64,000 bases of DNA, from contig JBAIAA010000535.1 in NCBI GenBank assembly GCA_037893245.1, forward strand, positions 39,890 through 103,889, written 5' to 3'. The notes beneath the pieces were generated by a model that saw only the letters and a program-made list of their open reading frames with translations, had not been told where the DNA came from and did no database searches. Positions 11,190 to 22,000 of the stretch are shown in pieces (position 1 is the stretch's first letter; every line of letters begins with the position of its first letter). Position numbers and translations under genes: made by a program. This DNA is from Crossaster papposus. Its lineage: Eukaryota; Echinodermata; Asteroidea; Velatida; Solasteridae.

Positions 11190-11550
11190 AGTGCCGTGGC
11201 CTCGTGATACGGTCTGGAGCATTACATTTGTAATCTGTAGGTAAAGCTACAGGTTGTGGGTTCGAGTCCGGCCTGGGACTATGGTTCGTGTGCCCTTGGG
11301 CAAGGCACTTTGTCACTCATTGCTTCTCTCTACCCAGGAGTAAATGGGTACGAGTGAGGGCAGAGATGGTTGTTGTTGTTGATTTAGCTGCTTTGCGCCG
11401 AAATGGCAGCATCGAGCTGTATACTCCCAGAGAGCTGAGATGGTATTTGGAATGTTTCATGGGCCCAATGACCGGGGAAATCTCAGCGCTAAGAAACACT
11501 TGTATTAAGCGCTATATAAATGTTATTTATTATTTAATAATATTATTATT
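11190..11550 (+). repeat. tRNA-derived SINE
   Basis: The head has a degenerate tRNA-like region with a clear B box (GGTTCGAGTCC, 11256-11266). A body with CTTGGGCAAGGCACTTTGTC and ACCCAGGAGTAAATGGGTAC follows, then a tail GCGCTATATAAATGTTATTT leading into a TTATTA-rich stretch. Head, body and AT-rich tail in this order are typical of RNA polymerase III-transcribed SINEs. No coding capacity. Confidence 0.8.
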
Positions 11551-11578
11551 AATGGATCATTGCCGCACATGCGCAATA

Positions 11579-11936
11579 TCGTCACCGTCACCACCAAGTA
11601 ACACTAATGTCACGTGATACGCGCGACCCCTTTCTGGCGTTTTCACGAAGTAACGCAAAGCCCATAGCTAATACACACGGATAGCGTCACTTCGTGAAAA
11701 CTCACAAATCAGATACGCCGTTTACGGGTTTTCACGAAGTGACGCTATCCGTGTGTATTAGCTATGGGCTTTGTGTTACTACTTCGTGAAAACGCCAGAA
11801 ATGGCCCCGCGTATTGAGTTTTCACGAAGTGACGCTATCCGTGTGTACTAGCTATGGGCTTTGCGTTACTTAGTGAAAACGCCAGAAAGGGGTCGCGCGT
11901 ATCACTATCATTAGTACTTCGTGGTGACGGTGACGA
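11579..11936. mobile_element. 358-bp near-perfect palindromic element
   Basis: The left arm GTCACCGTCACCAC (11581) returns as GTGGTGACGGTGAC (11921-11934), and TACGCGCGACCCCTTTCTGG (11618) returns inverted at 11883-11902. The interior holds three alternating copies of a 60-bp unit, itself bounded by TTTTCACGAAGT and ACTTCGTGAAAA around CGCTATCCGTGTGTATTAGC. The element is thus a palindrome built of smaller palindromes, using the same end module as the neighbouring elements. Non-coding. Confidence 0.85.
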
Positions 11937-12924
11937 CTTGTACACGTGCGACTAATGCTACTTTATTTAATTACCTAGTGCTTTTATAACGTCCTGGTTA
12001 TACAAAGAAGTGTAAAATGATTTGTAATGTAATGAACATGTAAATGAAATGTAAATGTGCACGACGATGGAGAAAGGAATCCTGCCTAGACGTTGTGTAA
12101 TATAGTTCTATTCATATTGTAGCGGCTGTGTATTTTGTTGTTGTAATAAATGTTACATGCGTCTGCAGACACAAAAGAATACTAATTTTTGAGCATTTCA
12201 GTGTGTTCAGCTTGTATGGTATTTTATTACCGTCAGTCATTGCCTGCAATTCTCCAGGTACTAGGAGTGCCGGTGTCGCTGGTTCCCGCTGACTTCCGAG
12301 ATCCCTGGTGCCTCTCACATGCCAATGCCCTGGGGACTTTTGTATCCCTGAGAATTATTAAGGTCTGTTTTCCTTCCTCCATGGTCTGAACGATAATAAC
12401 ACACTGGCCAAATAAGATCATTCAAATTCAAGAGGTCGCAAAGATCACTCACTTTTTTAAAACCAAGCAGCAAGAGACCGGTGAACCCTTTATTTTCATC
12501 AATTAACATGTTTCAAAATGTTCACACTCAAATTAGTTTTTATGGTACATGTATGTGCTTTTTGATTTCGTATGTGCCCATTACCGTTTTCACAAAGAAT
12601 TGAATTTTAACTTTCACGTTCTAAACAAACAATATAGAAAAACGCGTGTAAACGTTGGTCCCTTTTTCACAATTTAAAACGTACATAATAGAATGTGCAA
12701 GATTCAGTTATCAGGAGAAAGAACAGATTCTAATCAGCATAAAATGTAGCAAATTTTGAAAAAAACACGTAGGCCTAATTAGTTTTGCACAAGAAGCGCC
12801 TTTTCGTGACAAAAGAAAAAAATAATTAGCAAATTTGACCTGTGGCTTAAATTTTAAATGTGAATATTTTTCACGCTACGCATGCGCCCCAAATTCACCT
12901 CTATGTGAAAACGCTAAAAGCAAG
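11937..12924. other. Intergenic DNA, nothing firm
   Basis: No gene recognised. Single degenerate copies of the GTTTTCACGAAG module lie at about 12583 and 12893. Confidence 0.5.
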
Positions 12925-13480
12925 TACCGTAATTTCCTACGGTAAAGCCGCACGGCGGATAAGGCGCAGGTCCCTAAAATCACCCAAAAAAAATTCAAAC
13001 GTCAACAGATAAAGCGCACTGCCGAATAAGGCGCATGCTTGAACGCACCCAAAAGAACACCAGGCGCCACCCGGTGTAGGTACATCGCCACAAAGGGGTC
13101 ATTTTGTTGCCTTAGAAGGATCCCACTATTCCAAGCAAGAATTTGCTGAGTACTTGAGTTTATCTGGCACGCAAACAATGTATGAAAACTTCAAACCAGT
13201 AGTCACAATATCGCACGAGGTTTGCCGATACATATCATGTATCACTGCAGTATAAACTGCATGCACATGTACATATCACATGCATGTGATCGCGTGCATG
13301 GTATCCCTAATTGTGACACCCCCTAGTCTTTTTTCCAGTCGTTGTGAATGCTCCGCGCTGTGTAGTTCGGATGGTGAATTGCATGAAGCCGGAACGTAGA
13401 CGAAAAAAACGTTTAGAAAAAGGCCACATAGTACGGGCCAGCTTTTTATCGCTGTTGTACGCGTCATGCAGCGCACGCTG

Positions 13481-13616
13481 TAGTCTTGTTTGCAAGACGA
13501 TCTTAATCGCGGTATATGCAGCGCGTGTAGGCCGCCGATGCGGTAATTCGCGCGTGGTCTACGGCGTACGTTAGAGGGCGCCCCGCATCGCGAAAAACGT
13601 CTTGCAAACAAGACTA
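13481..13616. mobile_element. Short MITE with TAGTCTTGTTTGCAAGACG inverted ends
   Basis: TAGTCTTGTTTGCAAGACG at 13481 returns exactly inverted, ending at 13616. A partial relative (CGTCTTGCAAACAAGACTA with CGTACGTTAGAGGG) lies at about 42360-42450 in MAO intron 3. Non-coding. Confidence 0.75.
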
Positions 13617-13935
13617 CGCACGCTGCCGAGTGCTAAATCACATACATTAGCCTCTGTCATGACCTTTCTAAAAGGTCAACGCGAGGAAAATTGTCAAAAT
13701 GGCGGCGCTTACCAACAGCAACACGTGTGTCGTCGATGTCAGAACTTTATGGCTTACGACGGAGCTCTAAAGGCTGTGGTTATTTCGAAAGGATAAATCG
13801 TAGGCATAAGGCTAAATGTCATCCAAAACCGTAAAATTACGAAAGAGAAAGAAACAGCGACTGAAAAAATGGTCAGTTTGTGAAAGCGTGCTGCGCTATA
13901 TACGTACGTGCGTAGCTAGCAGATGTCAGACAAGT

Positions 13936-13993
13936 CGACCGTTGAGACAACTCGCCCGTTGAGACAACTCGCCCGTTGAGACAACTCGACCTT
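13936..13993. repeat. Short tandem repeat, 18-bp unit
   Basis: About three copies of CGTTGAGACAACTCGCCC. Confidence 0.85.
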
Positions 13994-14541
13994 TGGGAGA
14001 GCTATAGCTGTACTTCGACGTTTACATTGTTTATAAACAGTTAATGTTGGGCCGACTTTCCTCATGCAATGTTGCCATACTTCTTTGTTGACAAACTGCA
14101 AATTCATTGTACCTTTACCATGTTAATGTTATTAATGCTTGCTATTTATCCTCTGTTAACAATTTAGGTGTAAGCTTAGTCCGAAAAAAACACCAAAACG
14201 GTGGCGTCCAGAAATTGTGCACACAATCGACCGAGTGCTCCCTAATTGGTCGTGGCGCAATTGAATAATTCTTGAAAAATTCAAGTTTAATATTTACGAA
14301 GTTCTTTTAATGTCAGGCTTCAGTCAATAAAAGGGTAAAATATTACTAGATTTCACAGGCGTCTGTACATTTAATGTGACAGTATTTAAAACTGGTTTTT
14401 AAATTAACATTGCAGGATTAGGAATGTTGAGGTTTAACGTCCAGTAATTATGTGAACCAAGTGCTTGTGTGTAAAGCCCCAAATTTATATTTGATGTCAA
14501 AAAATAATTAAAAATACAAAAATAATATTGCTTGTACATGT

Positions 14542-15342
14542 CGTCACCGTTTTCACGAAGAGGCGAATTTCATGAAAAATCGTCTATTTATCGAAATTAT
14601 TTTTTTTGATGAAAACGATTAAATATTGCAATTTCTACAACCTGGTGAAGTTATACATCCACAAAATCATTAAAATCACAATTAACCTAATTAACTAATG
14701 GGCGAATTGGTCCTCAAGTGCCCTTTTGCGTTTTCACGAAGAGGCAAATTCGAAATAGCGTTGACTTCAACGTGTTTATGAAGGGCACTTTGGTGCGCGT
14801 AGTCACTTTAGCGTTTTCACGAAGAGGCGAATTGGGCGAATTGGTCGCGAAGTGGCTTTTAGCGTTTTCACGAAGAGGCAAATTCGAAATAGCGTTGACT
14901 TCAACGTGTTTATGAAGGGCACTTTGGTGCGCTTAGTCACTTTAGCGTTTTCACGAAGAGGCGAATTGGGCGAATTGGTCGCGAAGTGGCTTTTAGCGTT
15001 TTCACGAAGAGACAAATTGGGGGCGCAATGGGGAAATGTATACATTCTGACTCTCACAGCCACGGGCGAATTTGCTAATGTATCTTTTTTTTCGTTTTCA
15101 CGAAGAGGCAATTCTATTAATTGATTAATTCTGCAAAACTAATCACCTATTTTTCTTAACGTTTGCTATATTTAAGAAGATTGAAATCTCTTCTTTCCCA
15201 TGATACCTTAATCTTGTATATTCTATGGATATTTATGTTTCAAACTGCCAAACGAAAAAAGGACAAACTTTACAAGCGATTATCTCGAAAGTTTGTTCAG
15301 ACCGTGAAAGGCTCAATTTGCCTCTTCGTGAAAACGGTGACG
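14542..15342. mobile_element. 800-bp MITE with internal 134-bp tandem duplication
   Basis: CGTCACCGTTTTCACGAAG at 14542 returns inverted at 15315-15342 (about 28-bp ends). Flanks ATGT|CGTCAC and GTGACG|ATGT suggest a 4-bp target duplication. The interior carries the end module at 14728, 14862 and 14996, exactly 134 bp apart, defining a 134-bp tandem repeat that contains the module in forward orientation. No coding capacity. Confidence 0.8.
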
Positions 15343-16061
15343 ATGTATCAAGTTGTATGAATTGGCCCCAGAATTTGTTTACTGTTTGGCATTCAAATAT
15401 GGCTTCAGTTCAGTGCCACTGAATTTTTTGTTTTGTTTAAATGTTAATTGGGCCTAACCGGTTTTCTAAGGAGCATAAATACACGGCGGGTCTTTTCAAG
15501 TGCAGGAAAGAAAATCTAGTTTTATGATTGGCCATTTTTTATTAAGTATTTCCCCGCAATTCACTAACTATCTGTTGTCTTTCCTCCATGGTATAGCTAC
15601 TTACGTTAGTTTTACGCGCGAGCTCGGAAGCCATATTGACAAATTTCCTCAAAACGCCCTCTTCGGTTGATTTTCGTCATTTCATGACAGAGGCTAATGT
15701 ACGGTCGTAGGGGGATCAACACATCGCGGCATTGTTAATGGAAACACGGTCACAATGTCCGGAGAGTTGGGCTAATTGGTTGACCGCATTATTGAGTAAG
15801 ATTGCGGCGTTCAAAGAATTCTTCACACAAAGACCGTCACTTTGAAATCAAGCGACATCATATAAGGCGCACCGAAAGATAAGGCGCGGCGATGTTTTTG
15901 TGGTCTAGAAAGTCAGATAAGCCGCGGCTTTACCGCAGGAAATTACGGTAGGCCTATGCGCACCAAAGCGCCAACTTCGACTCTTTGTGAAAACGCTAAC
16001 GTCAGTACACGCACCAAAGCGCCCCCCCCCCCCCCAACCCTTGTTTTTGTTTTACGTGAGG

Positions 16062-19000
16062 GGGATTTGGTTTAAAGACGTCTTTACACTCCGTGCACAA
16101 TATTAAAGCATAAATGGGGAAATTATGTCATTTTGGTGAGGCTGAAAATAATTATTATAGTTGACTGATTTAGGCTTTAATATCCAAAATTAAGTGTGCC
16201 CTGTAGCATGATCTTTCAGGATCTGCAATAAAAAATATTACTTTTACAATTTTGGGAGGGATAATTTTTTTAAAGACGTCTTCAAACTTTGTGCACAAAG
16301 TCTATGGAGAAAAGTGTAATTTTGAGTTGTCGAGGATGGACATTATTATTGGACCGATTCACCCTTATCCAAAATTAAGTGTGCCCTGTAGCATGATCTT
16401 TCAGATTCTGCAATAAAAAAATCTACTTTGAAGATTTTGGGAGGGATACTTTTTTTTAAAGACGTCTTTAAACTCTGTGCACAATGTCTATGGAGAAAAG
16501 TGTAATTTTGAGTTGTCGAGGATGGACATTATTAGTTGCCCGATTCAGCCTTATCCAAAATTAAGTGTGCCCTGTAGCATGATCTTTCAGATTCTGCAAT
16601 AAAAAAATCTACTTTGAAGATTTTGGGAGGGATACTTTTTTTTAAAGACGTCTTTAAACTCTGTGCACAATGTCTATGGAGAAAAGTGTAATTTTGAGTT
16701 GTCGAGGATGGACATTATTAGTTGCCCGATTCAGCCTTATCCAAAATTAAGTGTGCCCTGTAGCATGATCTTTCAGATTCTGCAATAAAAAAATCTACTT
16801 TGAAGATTTTGGGAGGGATACTTTTTTTTAAAGACGTCTTTAAACTCTGTGCACAAAGTCTATGGAGAAAAGTGTAATTTTGAGTTGTCGAGGATGGACA
16901 TTATTAGTTGCCATGCCCGATTCAGCCTTATCCAAAATTAAGTGTGCCCTGTAGCATGATCTTTCAGATTCTGCAATAAAAAAATCTACTTTGAAGATTT
17001 TGGGAGGGATACTTTTTTTTAAAGACGTCTCTGTGCACAAAGTCTATGGAGAAAAGTGTAATTTTGAGTTGTCGAGGATGGACATTATTAGTTGATGCCC
17101 GATTCAGCCTTATCCAAAATTAAGTGTGCCCTGTAGCATGATCTTTCAGATTCTGCAATAAAAAAATCTACTTTGAAGATTTTGGGAGGGATACTTTTTT
17201 TTAAAGACGTCTTTAAACTCTGTGCACAAAGTCTATGGAGAAAAGTGTAATTTGGAGTTGTCGAGGATGGACATTATTAGTTGCCCGATTCAGCCTTATC
17301 CAAAATTAAGTGTGCCCTGTAGCATGATCTTTCAGATTCTGCAATAAAAAAATCTACTTTGAAGATTTTGGGAGGGATACTTTTTTTTTAAAGACGTCTT
17401 TAAACTCTGTGCACAAAGTCTATGGAGAAAAGTGTAATTTTGAGTTGTCGAGGATGGACATTATTAGTTGCCCGATTCAGCCTTATCCAAAATTAAGTGT
17501 GCCCTGTAGCATGATCTTTCAGATTCTGCAATAAAAAAATCTACTTTGAAGATTTTGGGAGGGATACTTTTTTTAAAGACGTCTTTAAACTCTGTGCACA
17601 AAGTCTATGGAGAAAAGTGTAATTTTGAGTTGTCGAGGATGGACATTATTAGTTGCCCGATTCAGCCTTATCCAAAATTAAGTGTGCCCTGTAGCATGAT
17701 CTTTCAGATTCTGCAATAAAAAAATCTACTTTGAAGATTTTGGGAGGGATACTTTTTTTTAAAGACGTCTTTAAACTCTGTGCACAATGTCTATGGAGAA
17801 AAGTGTAATTTTGAGTTGTCGAGGATGGACATTATTAGTTGCCCGATTCAGCCTTATCCAAAATTAAGTGTGCCCTGTAGCATGATCTTTCAGATTCTGC
17901 AATAAAAAAATCTACTTTGAAGATTTTGGGAGGGATACTTTTTTTTAAAGACGTCTGTGCACAATGTCTATGGAGAAAAGTGTAATTTTGAGTTGTCGAG
18001 GATGGACATTATTAGTTGCCCGATTCAGCCTTATCCAAAATTAAGTGTGCCCTGTAGCATGATCTTTCAGATTCTGCAATAAAAAAATCTACTTTGAAAA
18101 TTTTGGGAGGGATACTTTTTTTTAAAGACGTCTTTAAACTCTGTGCACAAAGTCTATGGAGAAAAGTGTAATTTTGAGTTGTCGAGGATGGACATTATTA
18201 GTTGCCATGCCCGATTCAGCCTTATCCAAAATTAAGTGTGCCCTGTAGCATGATCTTTCAGATTCTGCAATAAAAAAATCTACTTTGAAGATTTTGGGAG
18301 GGATACTTTTTTTTAAAGACGTCTCTGTGCACAAAGTCTATGGAGAAAAGTGTAATTTTGAGTTGTCGAGGATGGACATTATTAGTTGATGCCCGATTCA
18401 GCCTTATCCAAAATTAAGTGTGCCCTGTAGCATGATCTTTCAGATTCTGCAATAAAAAAATCTACTTTGAAGATTTTGGGAGGGATACTTTTTTTTAAAG
18501 ACGTCTTTAAACTCTGTGCACAAAGTCTATGGAGAAAAGTGTAATTTTGAGTTGTCGAGGATGGACATTATTAGTTGCCCGATTCAGCCTTATCCAAAAT
18601 TAAGTGTGCCCTGTAGCATGATCTTTCAGATTCTGCAATAAAAAAATCTACTTTGAAGATTTTGGGAGGGATACTTTTTTTTAAAGACGTCTTTAAACTC
18701 TGTGCACAAAGGCTATGGAGAAAAGTGTAATTTTGAGTTGTCGAGGATGGACATTATTAGTTGCCCGATTCAGCCTTATCCAAAATTAAGTGTGCCCTGT
18801 AGCATGATCTTTCAGATTCTGCAATAAAAAAATCTACTTTGAAGATTTTGGGAGGGATACTTTTTTTTAAAGACGTCTTTAAACTCTGTGCACAATGTCT
18901 ATGGAGAAAAGTGTAATTTTGAGTTGTCGAGGATGGACATTATTAGTTGCCCGATTCAGCCTTATCCAAAATTAAGTGTGCCCTGTAGCATGATCTTTCA

Positions 19001-22000
19001 GATTCTGCAATAAAAAAATCTACTTTGAAGATTTTGGGAGGGATACTTTTTTTTAAAGACGTCTGTGCACAATGTCTATGGAGAAAAGTGTAATTTTGAG
19101 TTGTCGAGGATGGACATTATTAGTTGCCCGATTCAGCCTTATCCAAAATTAAGTGTGCCCTGTAGCATGATCTTTCAGATTCTGCAATAAAAAAATCTAC
19201 TTTGAAGATTTTGGGAGGGATACTTTTTTTTAAAGACGTCTCTGTGCACAAAGTCTATGGAGAAAAGTGTAATTTTGAGTTGTCGAGGATGGACATTATT
19301 AGTTGATGCCCGATTCAGCCTTATCCAAAATTAAGTGTGCCCTGTAGCATGATCTTTCAGATTCTGCAATAAAAAAATCTACTTTGAAGATTTTGGGAGG
19401 GATACTTTTTTTTAAAGACGTCTTTAAACTTTGTGCACAAAGTCTATGGAGAAAAGTGTAATTTTGAGTTGTCGAGGATGGACATTATTAGTGGCCCGAT
19501 TCAGCCTTATCCAAAATTAGGTGTGCCCTGTAGCATGATCTTTCAGATTCTGCAATAAAAAAATCTACTTTGAAGATTTTGGGAGGGATACTTTTTTTTA
19601 AAGACGTCTTTAAACTCTGTGCACAATGTCTATGGAGAAAAGTGTAATTTTGAGTTGTCGAGGATGGACATTATTAGTTGCCCGATTCAGCCTTATCCAA
19701 AATTAAGTGTGCCCTGTAGCATGATCTTTCAGATTCTGCAATAAAAAAATCTACTTTGAAGATTTTGGGAGGGATACTTTTTTTTAAAGACGTCTTTAAA
19801 CTCTGTGCACAAAGTCTATGGAGAAAAGTGTAATTTTGAGTTGTCGAGGATGGACATTATTAGTTGCCCGATTCAGCCTTATCCAAAATTAAGTGTGCCC
19901 TGTAGCATGATCTTTCAGATTCTGCAATAAAAAAATCTACTTTGAAGATTTTGGGAGGGATACTTTTTTTTAAAGACGTCTCTGTGCACAAAGTCTATGG
20001 AGAAAAGTGTAATTTTGAGTTGTCGAGGATGGACATTATTAGTTGATGCCCGATTCAGCCTTATCCAAAATTAAGTGTGCCCTGTAGCATGATCTTTCAG
20101 ATTCTGCAATAAAAAAATCTACTTTGAAGATTTTGGGAGGGATACTTTTTTTTAAAGACGTCTTTAAACTCTGTGCACAAAGTCTATGGAGAAAAGTGTA
20201 ATTTTGAGTTGTCGAGGATGGACATTATTAGTTGCCCGATTCAGCCTTATCCAAAATTAAGTGTGCCCTGTAGCATGATCTTTCAGATTCTGCAATAAAA
20301 AAATCTACTTTGAAGATTTTGGGAGAGATACTTTTTTTTAAAGACGTCTTTAAACTCTGTGCACAAAGTCTATGGAGAAAAGTGTAATTTTGAGTTGTCG
20401 AGGATGGACATTATTAGTTGCCCGATTCAGCCTTATCCAAAATTAAGTGTGCCCTGTAGCATGATCTTTCAGATTCTGCAATAAAAAAATCTACTTTGAA
20501 GATTTTGGGAGGGATACTTTTTTTTAAAGACGTCTTTAAACTCTGTGCACAAAGTCTATGGAGAAAAGTGTAATTTTGAGTTGTCGAGGATGGACATTAT
20601 TAGTTGCCCGATTCAGCCTTATCCAAAATTAAGTGTGCCCTGTAGCATGATCTTTCAGATTCTGCAATAAAAAAATCTACTTTGAAGATTTTGGGAGGGA
20701 TACTTTTTTTTAAAGACGTCTTTAAACTCTGTGCACAAAGTCTATGGAGAAAAGTGTAATTTTGAGTTGTCGAGGATGGACATTATTAGTTGCCCGATTC
20801 AGCCTTATCCAAAATTAAGTGTGCCCTGTAGCATGATCTTTCAGATTCTGCAATAAAAAAATCTACTTTGAAGATTTTGGGAGGGATACTTTTTTTTAAA
20901 GACGTCTCTGTGCACAAAGTCTATGGAGAAAAGTGTAATTTTGAGTTGTCGAGGATGGACATTATTAGTTGATGCCCGATTCAGCCTTATCCAAAATTAA
21001 GTGTGCCCTGTAGCATGATCTTTCAGATTCTGCAATAAAAAAATCTACTTTGAAGATTTTGGGAGGGATACTTTTTTTTAAAGACGTCTTTAAACTCTGT
21101 GCACAAAGTCTATGGAGAAAAGTGTAATTTTGAGTTGTCGAGGATGGACATTATTAGTTGCCCGATTCAGCCTTATCCAAAATTAAGTGTGCCCTGTAGC
21201 ATGATCTTTCAGATTCTGCAATAAAAAAATCTACTTTGAAGATTTTGGGAGGGATACTTTTTTTTAAAGACGTCTTTAAACTCTGTGCACAAAGTCTATG
21301 GAGAAAAGTGTAATTTTGAGTTGTCGAGGATGGACATTATTAGTTGCCCGATTCAGCCTTATCCAAAATTAAGTGTGCCCTGTAGCATGATCTTTCAGAT
21401 TCTGCAATAAAAAAATCTACTTTGAAGATTTTGGGAGGGATACTTTTTTTTAAAGACGTCTTTAAACTCTGTGCACAAAGTCTATGGAGAAAAGTGTAAT
21501 TTTGAGTTGTCGAGGATGGACATTATTAGTTGCCCGATTCAGCCTTATCCAAAATTAAGTGTGCCCTGTAGCATGATCTTTCAGATTCTGCAATAAAAAA
21601 ATCTACTTTGAAGATTTTGGGAGGGATACTTTTTTTTAAAGACGTCTCTGTGCACAAAGTCTATGGAGAAAAGTGTAATTTTGAGTTGTCGAGGATGGAC
21701 ATTATTAGTTGATGCCCGATTCAGCCTTATCCAAAATTAAGTGTGCCCTGTAGCATGATCTTTCAGATTCTGCAATAAAAAAATCTACTTTGAAGATTTT
21801 GGGAGGGATACTTTTTTTTAAAGACGGCTTTAAACTCTGTGCACAAAGTCTATGGAGAAAGGTGTAATTTTGAGTTGTCGAGGATGGACATTATTAGTTG
21901 CCCGATTCAGCCTTATCCAAAATTAAGTGTGCCCTGTAGCATGATCTTTCAGATTCTGCAATAAAAAAATCTACTTTGAAGATTTTGGGAGGGATACTAA

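Larger units (their letters stand above)
12925..15950. mobile_element. 3.0-kb element with TA borders and CCGTAATTTCC ends
   Basis: Left end TACCGTAATTTCCTACGGTA (12925) and right end ...CCGCAGGAAATTACGGTA (to 15950) are inverted copies, both bounded by TA. Subterminal words about TAAGGCGC and TAAGCCGC recur at both ends. A second inverted pair lies inside, with the block GCCTCTGTCATGACC (13650) matching TCATGACAGAGGCTAATG (15683). TA target duplication is typical of Tc1/mariner/pogo elements. No transposase is present, so the element is non-autonomous. Two other elements are inserted or embedded (13481-13616, 14542-15342). Confidence 0.75.

Noticed and set aside
12189-12509. Coding exon near a splice-like site
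   Set aside because: Overlapping short frames on both strands, none with recognisable motifs or a clear splice pair.
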